A DNA stretch of 27,038 nt from contig CAKRKX010000027.1 of the NCBI GenBank assembly GCA_934358675.1, positions 1-27,038 on the forward strand. The letters are read 5' to 3'. The notes beneath the pieces are model-generated. The model saw only the letters and a program-made list of their open reading frames with translations. It made no database searches and was not told the DNA's origin. The position numbers and the translations under genes are program-made. The stretch is from an uncultured Agathobacter sp. GTDB lineage: Bacteria > Bacillota > Clostridia > Lachnospirales > Lachnospiraceae. Shown here one piece after another: positions 16,165 through 23,767 of the stretch (positions are counted from its first letter, which is position 1; each line of letters opens with the position of its first letter).

Positions 16165-17607
16165 CTAATGCCTCCATCCGCTTAATATTCGTTCAATCTC
16201 CGACTTGACATACACCGGCTTATACGGACGTACGATGTAGCCCGCCGCATGCAGCTCGCGGCATGTGATGACCGTCCGCGCATCACAGATTGCCGTCACA
16301 AACAGGACCGGAACCGTTCCTCCCGTGATCTCATTGATCTTCACGGTTGCCTCGATTCCTGTCATCTCCGGCATGTCCACATCCATAATGATCAGATCTG
16401 GAAACGAATTTTTCTTCATGTACTGGACGGCCTGATAACCGGATTTGCAAAGCGTCAGGTCATAAATATTATCAAGAATACCTCGCATCACCTCGAGGTT
16501 CGTCTTCATATCATCTACGATCATGATCTGTGTGCGCGGCGCGCCCTCGATCATGTTTGTTCTTCCCTCTTCCTCATCCTCCGGGGAAACCACATCCAGA
16601 TAGTCCGGCGGAAGAATCGTGATATTCAAATGCGCCTTGTCCATCAGGTCGATCTTCTCTCCGTCATCCAGGATCACGATCGGACGCAGATTGTGCTTGC
16701 CCGCATTCTCATAGATGATACCGGTTTTGCCGTTCGAGAGATTTACTTTCGTTCCCTTCGGAAAAAGCGGTACAGACTCTAAGAACACCTCAACGACTTT
16801 CTTGTCAAACATGATACCACACGCACCCATCAGGTATTCGATCGCCTCATACGGGGAATAAGGTTTCTTGTACGGTCTCTTCGAGGTCAGTGCATCATAC
16901 ACATCCGCAACGTGAAGAACACGCACGAAGATCGACTGCTCCTTGCCGAGAAGTCCCTGCGGATATCCGCTTCCGTCATAATTCTCATGGTGAAGCAGAA
17001 CCGTCTGCTTGATATGTGCGGAGATATCCCAACGGTTGCTGAGAAGCTTGTACGAGTACTCCGCATGCTTTTTCATAATCTGGTACTCTTCCGGAGTCAG
17101 TCTGCCCGGCTTGTTTAAGATTTCTGTCGGAATCGACAGTTTTCCCAGATCATGCAATAACGCTGCCGTAACCAGATAATTAAGATCCCGCTCATTCATG
17201 CGCAGTCCCATACCGATAACACAGCAAAGTACCGCCACATTCACAGAATGCGCATACGTATAATCATCATAAGAACGCAGATCGAGCATGTCGAGCGACA
17301 CTTCCCCTCTCGGCAGAATTTCATCTACGATTGCCGCTGCGATCTCTGCACAGTGATCGATATCACTTCCCTTGATACAATTAATTCCATCTGTTCGTAG
17401 CTTCTCCGAAATCGAAGCCTCGATCTGAATATCCTTGGATAATTCATCATCAATATAAACGCCACTGAAACCGTAAGTTGTCAGCTTCTCGATATAGGAT
17501 GCCGTCAGCTCGCAGCCCCTTCCTATCATTGTTCTGCCCATTGAATCATACAGATCATAGGCAAGGCACATACCCGGCTGTGCTTCCTCAATCGTTATGT
17601 ATCTCAT
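16165..17607 (-). CDS. HD-GYP cyclic-di-GMP phosphodiesterase with a C-terminal receiver domain
   Basis: The protein has 480 residues. Residues 1-60 resemble the DUF3391-type region found before HD-GYP domains. The HD-GYP domain (about 110-275) has H152-D153 in HDLGKLSIP, HHENYDGSGYP (206-216), and VLHVADVYDALTSKRPYKK (230-248). These are the metal and c-di-GMP signature residues. A beta-rich linker (about 280-335) follows, then a C-terminal receiver (about 358-480) with acidic pair Asp365-Asp366, acceptor Asp409 (IIMDVDMPEMTG) and Lys463. The receiver is at the C terminus, the reverse of the usual RpfG order. It lies between mraY-like and hybrid kinase genes, 32 bases from the first and three from the second. 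The ribosome site is weak (AGGGG ten bases from ATG). It is likely activated by the co-encoded kinase. Confidence 0.92.
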   Translation of the reverse strand: MRYITIEEAQPGMCLAYDLYDSMGRTMIGRGCELTASYIEKLTTYGFSGVYIDDELSKDIQIEASISEKLRTDGINCIKGSDIDHCAEIAAAIVDEILPRGEVSLDMLDLRSYDDYTYAHSVNVAVLCCVIGMGLRMNERDLNYLVTAALLHDLGKLSIPTEILNKPGRLTPEEYQIMKKHAEYSYKLLSNRWDISAHIKQTVLLHHENYDGSGYPQGLLGKEQSIFVRVLHVADVYDALTSKRPYKKPYSPYEAIEYLMGACGIMFDKKVVEVFLESVPLFPKGTKVNLSNGKTGIIYENAGKHNLRPIVILDDGEKIDLMDKAHLNITILPPDYLDVVSPEDEEEGRTNMIEGAPRTQIMIVDDMKTNLEVMRGILDNIYDLTLCKSGYQAVQYMKKNSFPDLIIMDVDMPEMTGIEATVKINEITGGTVPVLFVTAICDARTVITCRELHAAGYIVRPYKPVYVKSEIERILSGWRH

Positions 17608-17639
17608 TTCTTAAAAACCCCTACTTCTATTACTCAAAC

Positions 17640-18602
17640 TTACATCATTACCAAATACACGGTTGCCACCGAGATCACGATCTGAATGATTGCGAAACGG
17701 AATACAACCTGCGCATTGGACCATCCGCTTCTCTTGCGCACATGGTCATGGATCGGGGTCGTCACATTCTTTAAGATATGGATCTTAAGGAATCGAAGCA
17801 ACGAAACCTTGATCAGTCCAAGTCCGCCGTCCACGATCAGCACTGCTGCCACAAGCAGATATAAGAACGGGCTGTGCATCTTCAGTACAGCGATCGCAAT
17901 AAAAATTCCCATTGCGCGCGATCCCGCATCTCCCATCAGAAGCTTGCTCGGTGTCGCGTTGTACCACAGATAGCCAAGCAGACATACACAGAACAGTAAA
18001 ATACAGAAATTAAATCCATCCTCTACGCCAAGCACGTTGTCCAGAACAAAGATCGTCATAAGTGTGATGATCGTCAGTGTTCCGGAAAGTCCGTCCACTC
18101 CGTCGGAACAATTGGTCACATTGATGGATGCCCATACCAAAACAACGGTAAGGATTGCAAATACAACCGGCGGAATCGTAATGGTCGTACCGGTGATCGC
18201 GATCACGATCGTGCTTGAATTATAATGAAGATAAACAAGTGCTACGACGATGGCTACCGCAAGATCCAGAAATCCCTTCAGATACTCGCCCCACGGCTTC
18301 TCTGCCGCATCGTCAAAATATCCGGTAAACATCTCAACAACGATCAACACCAGATAGATGCCGATCTCCACATTCATCTGCGCAAAAAGAAGCGCCGCTG
18401 CAACAAACGTAAGTACGAAGATAATTCCGGCTCCTCGCGGCTTTCCGGCTGATAACGCACCATCGTGTGCAAATTGACGCCCCATGTCTTTCGGCAGGTA
18501 TTTATTTAACTTTGCGATTGCGATGCAGGTTGCGGCAAACGCAAATAAGATTCCGATAAATGCAATGATTGCAGGTTCTAAGTTGCCTAATAAGTAAATC
18601 AT
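17640..18602 (-). CDS. mraY: MraY-like phospho-N-acetylmuramoyl-pentapeptide transferase family protein
   Basis: The family moves a phospho-sugar from a UDP-sugar to undecaprenyl phosphate in the membrane (lipid I formation for MraY). The 320-residue protein has about ten hydrophobic segments. Catalytic residues seen: Asp97-Asp98 (GYFDDAAEK), NCSDGVDGL (164-172), GDAGSRAMG (224-232; usual GDTGS) and PIHDHVRK (283-290; MraY has PxHHHFE). The usual TPTMGG is replaced by GKPRGAGI. The core residues fit an active enzyme, but these changes suggest a divergent paralog whose sugar may differ. It is isolated from other cell-wall genes. AAAGGAGG precedes the ATG, with a good promoter. It heads a likely operon with the c-di-GMP enzyme and the kinase. 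Confidence 0.82.
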   Translation of the reverse strand: MIYLLGNLEPAIIAFIGILFAFAATCIAIAKLNKYLPKDMGRQFAHDGALSAGKPRGAGIIFVLTFVAAALLFAQMNVEIGIYLVLIVVEMFTGYFDDAAEKPWGEYLKGFLDLAVAIVVALVYLHYNSSTIVIAITGTTITIPPVVFAILTVVLVWASINVTNCSDGVDGLSGTLTIITLMTIFVLDNVLGVEDGFNFCILLFCVCLLGYLWYNATPSKLLMGDAGSRAMGIFIAIAVLKMHSPFLYLLVAAVLIVDGGLGLIKVSLLRFLKIHILKNVTTPIHDHVRKRSGWSNAQVVFRFAIIQIVISVATVYLVMM

Positions 18603-18613
18603 TTTGTCCTCCT

Positions 18614-18629
18614 TTGGATTTTAATCCAA
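18614..18629. promoter_or_regulatory. Palindrome over the start of mraY-like transcription, possible operator
   Basis: TTGGATT-TT-AATCCAA is a perfect inverted repeat with 7-bp arms separated by two bases. It lies immediately downstream of the mraY-like -10 box and ends at the ribosome binding site. The two-base gap makes an RNA hairpin poor, so it more likely is a protein site. No regulator is identified. Confidence 0.4.
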
Positions 18630-18633
18630 GTTA

Positions 18634-18662
18634 ATTATATTAGTCTGCGTAAGAAAAGTAAA
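18634..18662 (-). promoter_or_regulatory. Promoter for the mraY-like operon
   Basis: On the minus strand TTTACT (18662-18657), 17 bases, perfect TATAAT (18639-18634), about 32 bases before the ATG. Confidence 0.75.
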
Positions 18663-18670
18663 GTTTTTGC

Positions 18671-18698
18671 TTGCATTTTCATTTTAATGTGTTATTAT
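18671..18698 (+). promoter_or_regulatory. Promoter for the aldolase-like gene
   Basis: TTGCAT (18671-18676), 16 bases, TATTAT (18693-18698). It lies back to back with the mraY-like promoter in a short shared region. The leader is about 60 bases. Confidence 0.55.
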
Positions 18699-18708
18699 AT
18701 ACTCACAC

Positions 18709-18732
18709 GCGTTAAGGCGTTAAAGTGTTAAA
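18709..18732 (+). repeat. Three tandem 8-bp repeats (GCGTTAAG/A type)
   Basis: GCGTTAAG (18709-18716), GCGTTAAA (18717-18724) and GTGTTAAA (18725-18732) run head to tail just past the -10 box of the aldolase-like gene, in the early transcribed region. The repeats could form a protein array or an RNA feature. This is an inference from position. Confidence 0.5.
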
Positions 18733-18764
18733 TAATTTTTATTACAACTCAGGAGGAAACAACA

Positions 18765-19736
18765 ATGGCTCAAAAGGGAGACTTAATGACAGTACGATCC
18801 GATATTCGTGTATTGGACGCAACCATTCGTGACGGAGGACTTGTAAACAATTTTATGTTCTCCGACGACTTTATCAACGCATTATATCGCACCAATGTGA
18901 AAGCAGGCGTCGATGTCATGGAGTTTGGTTATAAGGCTTCCAAGGAGCTTTTTGATGTGAATAAATTCGGCAAATGGAAATTCTGTGATGAAGAATCTAT
19001 CCGCTCGATCGTCGGCGACAACAATTCCGATATGAAGATCTCCGTTATGGCAGATGTCGGACGCTGCGATTACAAGAACGACATCGTGGACAAAAGCGAA
19101 AGTGTTATCGATATGGTCCGCGTTGCAACTTATGTACACCAGATGCCGGCAGCGATCGAGATGATCGAGGATGCCAAGGCCAAAGGATACGAAGTAACCT
19201 GTAATATTATGGCAATTTCCAATGCCAAGGAATCCGATATCGATCAGGCACTTGAGATGGTCGGCAAGAGTAGCGCCGACGGAATCTACATTGTAGACAG
19301 CTACGGTTCCCTCTATCCGGAGCAGATCCGCGTCATCGCTGATAAATACACAGAGGTTGGTGAGAAATACGGAAAATACATCGGTATGCATGCGCATAAC
19401 AACCAGCAGCTCGCCTTCGCCAACACGATTGAAGCCGTTGCAAGAGGCGTCAGCCTTCTTGATGCAACCATGATGTCCATGGGACGCGGTGCCGGAAACT
19501 GTGCAATGGAGCTTCTCTTAAGTTTCTTAAAAAATCCGAAGTACAACATCTTCCCTGTTCTCAAATTCCTTGAGCAGCAGATGATTCCGCTGAAGGAATC
19601 CGGTGCTGTATGGGGTTACGATATTCCATACCTTCTGACCGGACGCTTAAATCTGCATCCTTCCGCAGCGATCGATTTCAGCAAGGATCAGCGTATCGAT
19701 TACGCAGACTTCTACACAGATCTGCTGGATAAATAA
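18765..19736 (+). CDS. HMGL-like aldolase-family protein (4-hydroxy-2-oxovalerate aldolase type)
   Basis: The 323-residue protein is a TIM barrel of the HMG-CoA lyase/aldolase superfamily. Metal-site features are visible: LDATIRDGG (17-25), with Asp18 as a likely metal ligand, and MHAHNNQQLA (208-217), with His209 and His211 as ligands. GRGAGNCAMELLL is the family's Gly-rich active-site loop. No second subunit, acylating dehydrogenase or pathway gene lies nearby, so the substrate is uncertain; many Lachnospiraceae hold such a lone protein. The start at 18765 has AGGAGG eight bases upstream, but an in-frame ATG at 18786 has GGGAG five bases upstream and is an alternative start (MTVRSD). It is divergent from the mraY-like gene and ends in a strong terminator. 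Confidence 0.82.
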   Translation: MAQKGDLMTVRSDIRVLDATIRDGGLVNNFMFSDDFINALYRTNVKAGVDVMEFGYKASKELFDVNKFGKWKFCDEESIRSIVGDNNSDMKISVMADVGRCDYKNDIVDKSESVIDMVRVATYVHQMPAAIEMIEDAKAKGYEVTCNIMAISNAKESDIDQALEMVGKSSADGIYIVDSYGSLYPEQIRVIADKYTEVGEKYGKYIGMHAHNNQQLAFANTIEAVARGVSLLDATMMSMGRGAGNCAMELLLSFLKNPKYNIFPVLKFLEQQMIPLKESGAVWGYDIPYLLTGRLNLHPSAAIDFSKDQRIDYADFYTDLLDK

Positions 19737-19766
19737 ATAATGCCTTTTCATTAAATTTATATAGGC

Positions 19767-19803
19767 AAAAGACTCTGCGGGAGCCCTCCCACAGAGTCTT
19801 TTT
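19767..19803. terminator. Bidirectional intrinsic terminator
   Basis: AAAAGACTCTG (19767-19777), one mismatch, GGGAG-CC-CTCCC (79-90), mismatch, CAGAGTCTTTT (19792-19802). It is a long stem with T tracts on both strands. It ends the aldolase gene and, from the right, the FliB-like gene. Confidence 0.88.
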
Positions 19804-19812
19804 TGTAATCTG

Positions 19813-20970
19813 TTAAAGCTGACGGTAAAGCGCATCCACGGATGCGATCTCTTCCATCATGCACATCTCTTTTAAATTCTCGGCATTGCCCTCCGAGTGT
19901 TCCACTTCCTTCGAGAAAATGCGAGCCACATCAATACGGTCAAACATCGTAAATGCACCACCGTTTCTCTGGAAACGCGCCACATCCATATCACGGACAA
20001 CCAGTGTTGCGACAACGATCATCTTGGCATAAGAAAGAATATCATAGTCATAGACCGCATTCATAAGATACCGGTAAACAAAGTAAACAAGCAGATGCTC
20101 GTAACCAAGTTCCGAATAATCTGCGGAATTCAGATACTCTGTAAGAAGCTTCTCGTAAGAATCCTCGTGATAGAGCGTTTCAAACTCCGCCTTCGTATTC
20201 ACCCACTCATCATCGAGTTCTTCCATATCAAGAAAGATTTCAAACCGATCACAGAAGTCTTCATACGAAAGACTGCGCCCCGGCTTCTCCTTGCCCTCAA
20301 TATTCTTCTCTTCCCACTCTTTAAGTTCCCGATCGGCATCCTTGTTCTTCCACGCATCCAGGATTGACAGATCATCCTTCGCCTGGGCATAGTTAATGAT
20401 TGTCTGTACACGATCACACCATGCAAGAAATTCTCTTGTGCGCTCTGTGATGGAGAGTTTGCGGTTCTGCAGAATGGTCACCGCTTCCTTCTGCACCCAC
20501 TCCATGAATGCGACCAGCTGCGGATCTTCCTCATCATCCTCACAATCACCCGGAAGTTCAATATCAATGAGCTGCTCCGGCTCCGTTCTGCCAAAAAGGA
20601 TCCTTCCGACTTCTTCGCATGAAAGACTCAGCGCCTTCTGCTCCACCTGTCCATACACAAGGGAAAAGCGCGGATACTCTGTGCAGACTTCACACAGTGC
20701 CTCCTCGCCTAAAGCTGTATACAGATCACACAAATTGTTATCGTTGAGCATCGCACAGCGCTTCGGTCCCTTCAACTTGAAGCGATAACCGCCATCCTCC
20801 GCTACAAACATACTCTCCCGAAGCCGGTCCCCGAACGGTCCCTCAACACTCCGATAATATTCATAGGAATCTTCATCAATATCAATCTCCCATCCCGCAC
20901 AGCAGCTGTCCTTGCAGCGGCTTGCAATACAGGAGAATTCATCATAATATTCCGGCACACGCAGAATCAC
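19813..20970 (-). CDS. FliB-like protein (flagellin lysine-N-methylase family)
   Basis: The protein has 385 residues. Its cysteine-rich N terminus is the family mark: Cys14, Cys19, Cys23 and Cys24 (SRCKDSCCAGW), then Cys72, Cys81, Cys93, Cys96 and Cys118. The CxxxxC-xxx-CC spacing fits a metal or Fe-S binding cluster. FliB of Salmonella methylates lysines on flagellin. No flagellin or other flagellar gene lies in the window, so the substrate is unproven. Acidic loops fill the middle. The start is GTG with GAGG eight bases upstream; it overlaps the preceding stop by four bases (GTGA). It is the last gene of the nrdG-side operon. Confidence 0.85.
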   Translation of the reverse strand: MILRVPEYYDEFSCIASRCKDSCCAGWEIDIDEDSYEYYRSVEGPFGDRLRESMFVAEDGGYRFKLKGPKRCAMLNDNNLCDLYTALGEEALCEVCTEYPRFSLVYGQVEQKALSLSCEEVGRILFGRTEPEQLIDIELPGDCEDDEEDPQLVAFMEWVQKEAVTILQNRKLSITERTREFLAWCDRVQTIINYAQAKDDLSILDAWKNKDADRELKEWEEKNIEGKEKPGRSLSYEDFCDRFEIFLDMEELDDEWVNTKAEFETLYHEDSYEKLLTEYLNSADYSELGYEHLLVYFVYRYLMNAVYDYDILSYAKMIVVATLVVRDMDVARFQRNGGAFTMFDRIDVARIFSKEVEHSEGNAENLKEMCMMEEIASVDALYRQL

Positions 20971-21284
20971 GATACACGCCTCTCTTCCTCATAATCATTA
21001 TCCGATACCGGATTCAGCTTATCCCAGTCCGGATCTTCCGTTCCCTTAAAGTGGTTATAGCCAATATAGCCGATGCACCAGATCAGACCGGTCAGCGTTG
21101 TGGAAAACAGAATCTTGATTGCACAGGCAATCACCAGATTGAACGTAATTGTTTCTGCGGAAAAAGCCGCAACAATGATCATAACCGGATGCACAAGCAT
21201 CTTCCACAATCCAAAATACACCGAACAAATGACTCCGATCGCATAACAGATTATTGCACATAACATACTGATATGCCTCTTCAT
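20967..21284 (-). CDS. Small membrane protein, unknown function
   Basis: The 105-residue protein begins at ATG 21284 (GGAGC ten bases upstream; a GTG three codons earlier would be too close to it). About three hydrophobic segments are seen (roughly 6-24, 32-50, 53-77), followed by an acidic/charged soluble tail with TEDPDWDKLNPVSDND. No motif is recognised. It sits between nrdG (18 bases) and the FliB-like gene (GTGA overlap), so all three are likely cotranscribed. Its role in that set is unknown. Confidence 0.7.
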   Translation of the reverse strand: MKRHISMLCAIICYAIGVICSVYFGLWKMLVHPVMIIVAAFSAETITFNLVIACAIKILFSTTLTGLIWCIGYIGYNHFKGTEDPDWDKLNPVSDNDYEEERRVS

Positions 21285-21302
21285 AATTAACACGCTCCTC
21301 TT

Positions 21303-21821
21303 CTAAAACAATGTGACTATATTTCCCGTTCGGATGGTTTCTCTCAGATTCAAAACCCTCTGATTGGAAGAACCGCGAAACTTTAACGTAATATCCTTCA
21401 ATTCCTCACAGAAAGGTCCATCCACCAACACATCAATCATAGAAAGTAATTCATCGGTATCCTCGGTATGCCGTCTCCCTCCGGCAACCAGATCCTTATC
21501 ATATATATATCCCGTAAACGCCCAGACATTCTTCCCTGGATACTGTGCAACGACTTTTCTCATAAAAGGCACCAGTTCCTTCTGATTCTCCGGCTCAAAC
21601 GGCTCCCCGCCGAGAAGTGTGATCCCGGTGATATAATCCGGTGCCAGCGAATCAAGTACCTCCTGCTGCACCTTCTCATCAAAAGGCTCCCCATATCCGA
21701 AATCCCATGTCTGCGGCTGAAAACACCCTTTACAGGCATTCCTGCATCCCGAGACAAACAGTGTCGTTCTACACCCGGTGCCGTTGGCTATATCGCAATA
21801 TTTAATTCCTGCATAATTCAT
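21303..21821 (-). CDS. nrdG: Anaerobic ribonucleoside-triphosphate reductase activating protein
   Basis: NrdG is a radical SAM enzyme that makes the glycyl radical on NrdD. The 172-residue protein is of normal length. Cys26-x3-Cys30-x2-Cys33 (CRNACKGC) binds the 4Fe-4S cluster, and LLGGEPFEP (about 69-77) is the SAM-binding GGE region. The start ATG overlaps the stop of the anchored cohesin gene (TAATG), so translation is coupled. It is separated from nrdD by three surface-protein genes, which is unusual since nrdD and nrdG usually lie side by side. The ribosome site is weak (AAGAAG-type), in keeping with coupling. The next gene follows after 18 bases. Confidence 0.95.
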   Translation of the reverse strand: MNYAGIKYCDIANGTGCRTTLFVSGCRNACKGCFQPQTWDFGYGEPFDEKVQQEVLDSLAPDYITGITLLGGEPFEPENQKELVPFMRKVVAQYPGKNVWAFTGYIYDKDLVAGGRRHTEDTDELLSMIDVLVDGPFCEELKDITLKFRGSSNQRVLNLRETIRTGNIVTLF

Positions 21822-22696
21822 TACATTTTCTTCTTTCCCAGCACTTTGATACAGATTCCCGCAACCAGGAGGAATACAACAATAGCGGCACCTAACAGGT
21901 AACGGATATCAAACGTTCCGGTCTTCGGAGTCTTATCCACCTTCGATGGCTTCTTTGTCGTATTTCCCGCTGCGATCGTATCATCAACCGTCGTATCATC
22001 GCCAGAACTGTTACTATTGCTGTTCTGACTGTTACTCTGGCTGTTATTCTGGCTGTTGCTCTGACTATTATTCTGACTGCTATTCTGGCTGTTGCTTTGA
22101 CTATTGTTCTGACTGTTATTCTGACTGTTGTTTTGGCTGTTGCTCTGACTCTGGCTGTTACTCTGACTCTGACTCGTCTGACTGTTCTGGCGGTTTTGAC
22201 TGCTCTGTCCCGCATTCGCATCCACAACTGTATTGACCGTCATCGTATTATAGCTGGAGTCTGTCAGTTCTCTTACCGTCAGAGTTACCGGCATGGTCGA
22301 GTAAGCCTGTTTTACCGTAAAGTTTAAGGTCACAAACGTCTCATTGCCGGAATATGTCTGATTTAAGATCGATGAAATATTGAGCACCGGTCCGCCATTC
22401 TCCGTCACTTCGGAGATGAGCTGTACATTGTTTGTATTCGAAGATACGGAAGATGCCCATGTCGCTCCGGTGTAGGTGAGCGCATCGCTGTTGTACGCAA
22501 GCTTTACCGCAAACGTCGACAGACCCGGGTTATTGCTCAGCACAATACGCGCCGTAACCGTATCCCCAACCTTTGCATTATCCGTTGTGCCAAGTGTAAG
22601 ATTGATGCTCGCCGCATATGTTGTCACCGGTGTGGCAGCCAGGCTGATCACCAATGTCATACAGATTCCTAATAACAGTTTCGTTAATTTCTTCAT
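21821..22696 (-). CDS. Sortase-anchored cohesin-domain surface protein
   Basis: The 291-residue protein has a signal peptide (about 1-28, MKKLTKLLLGIC...TTYA), a cohesin-like module (about 30-157; begins INLTLGTTDNAKVGDTV, then FAVKLAYNSDALTY), a Ser/Gln/Asn linker (164-231) and a cell-wall sorting signal. That signal is TPKTG (256-260), then a hydrophobic segment (266-286) and KKKM tail. Cohesins bind dockerins; a single anchored cohesin like ScaE of Ruminococcus flavefaciens fixes a complex to the wall. The class B sortase gene lies eight bases upstream, so that enzyme is the likely anchoring partner. AGGA lies six bases before ATG. The dockerin partner could be the protein encoded two genes upstream (inference; binding specificity not visible). 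Confidence 0.82.
   Translation of the reverse strand: MKKLTKLLLGICMTLVISLAATPVTTYAASINLTLGTTDNAKVGDTVTARIVLSNNPGLSTFAVKLAYNSDALTYTGATWASSVSSNTNNVQLISEVTENGGPVLNISSILNQTYSGNETFVTLNFTVKQAYSTMPVTLTVRELTDSSYNTMTVNTVVDANAGQSSQNRQNSQTSQSQSNSQSQSNSQNNSQNNSQNNSQSNSQNSSQNNSQSNSQNNSQSNSQNSNSNSSGDDTTVDDTIAAGNTTKKPSKVDKTPKTGTFDIRYLLGAAIVVFLLVAGICIKVLGKKKM
22004..22207 (-). repeat. Degenerate coding repeat for the Ser/Gln/Asn linker
   Basis: The run encodes repeats of NSQN/NSQS units (such as QNNSQNNSQNNSQSNSQN) joining the cohesin module to the sorting signal. The DNA repeats with 12-base and 6-base periods. Such low-complexity linkers hold domains away from the cell wall. The copy number may vary between strains. 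Confidence 0.8.
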
Positions 22697-22704
22697 CCTT
22701 CGTC

Positions 22705-23754
22705 CTATATCCTTTTCGCTATTACAACAAGCCGTCCGTTCTCAACCGTGTACTCACAGGTCGATAACATGATCGTGCTGTCCCCATAGGAGAGGTGCTC
22801 TCCCGTGTCATAAAGTTGGTTTTCGCTGATAAAATCGAGCAGTTCCTGAAATTCCCCCCGGTTCTCATAATTGCGGAACCAATAGTATCGAAAGCCCGAC
22901 TCGTCATTGTTGCGCACATGTGTCTTGATAACCGCCACGATCTGATAAGTTCCCGTCTCATAGATCGTATCAAACGAGATCGTCGGATGCTTCTTATAGA
23001 ATTTCTGATCCAGATAGTAATCCAGATCACCAAACATACTGCCGTCCCTCGTATTGTGTCCGTAGATCACAATGTTACTGTCGAGCGGCTTAACCTGAGT
23101 GTCCGTATCGACAAAAGGTGCTCCCTTGTTGTCTTCTTTCCCCTCAAAATTGTGGTTCAGATAATAATCTGCCCCTGTCGTGTCCTGCATAACCGGATAA
23201 TCGATCGGTGTCCCGTCAACTTTGATCCATCCCACGACATCCGGATACATACTATATAATATAGCATATTGGTCCAGGATTGCAACCTTGTGATTGTCAT
23301 CCGAGTCCTCATCTGCCGCCTTCGCCAATTGTTCTTTTTCCTGCCGCACGTATGCGAGTACCGCATCCTCACGCACCGCTTTCATCTGAAAATAAAGAAG
23401 GGATAATAACAACACTACCGCCATAGCGAGGAAAGAGACTGCAATCCGCTTGCACACCTTCTCCATTGTTCGTCTATGGCGGTTCTTACTCGTATGATTC
23501 GATAGTCCGTACAGGAACGCATCCCCCACCCACGTGGAAAAAACATTCCCGTTTTTTAAGCTCCGATACAGCTTCTGATTCTGCTTATCATCATCCAAAT
23601 CATTCTGAGTGCATATTTGTTCAATTTCTTTTACGTCATCCAGATATTCGCTTCCGCTCTCCGGATGATTTCCCTCATTTCCAAAGGAAGCCGGCACCGA
23701 TGAAGACCTGTTCTCATATAAGTGAGCGTATTTTGTCTTCTTCTCGTTGTCCAT
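22705..23754 (-). CDS. srtB: Class B sortase
   Basis: The 349-residue transpeptidase cuts a sorting motif and joins the protein to the cell wall. The catalytic residues are His233 (YGHNTRDGS), Cys333 (LSTCEYT) and Arg341 (NGRLVV). WIKVDGTPIDYPVMQ and GAPFVDTD are class B family blocks. One membrane segment lies near 103-122, with a catalytic domain outside. The first 100 residues form an unusually long, charged, probably cytoplasmic region with no recognised domain. The ribosome site is weak, and the gene starts 13 bases after the dockerin gene stop. Classical SrtB targets have NPQTN, while the neighbour carries TPKTG, so the pairing is a guess by context. Confidence 0.93.
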   Translation of the reverse strand: MDNEKKTKYAHLYENRSSSVPASFGNEGNHPESGSEYLDDVKEIEQICTQNDLDDDKQNQKLYRSLKNGNVFSTWVGDAFLYGLSNHTSKNRHRRTMEKVCKRIAVSFLAMAVVLLLSLLYFQMKAVREDAVLAYVRQEKEQLAKAADEDSDDNHKVAILDQYAILYSMYPDVVGWIKVDGTPIDYPVMQDTTGADYYLNHNFEGKEDNKGAPFVDTDTQVKPLDSNIVIYGHNTRDGSMFGDLDYYLDQKFYKKHPTISFDTIYETGTYQIVAVIKTHVRNNDESGFRYYWFRNYENRGEFQELLDFISENQLYDTGEHLSYGDSTIMLSTCEYTVENGRLVVIAKRI

Positions 23755-23767
23755 ACTTAATTATAAA

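Noticed and set aside
21946..22327. Plus-strand open frames rich in Cys/Tyr/Ser opposite the cohesin gene linker
   Set aside because: They are shadows of the NSQ-coding repeat and have no ribosome site or homology.
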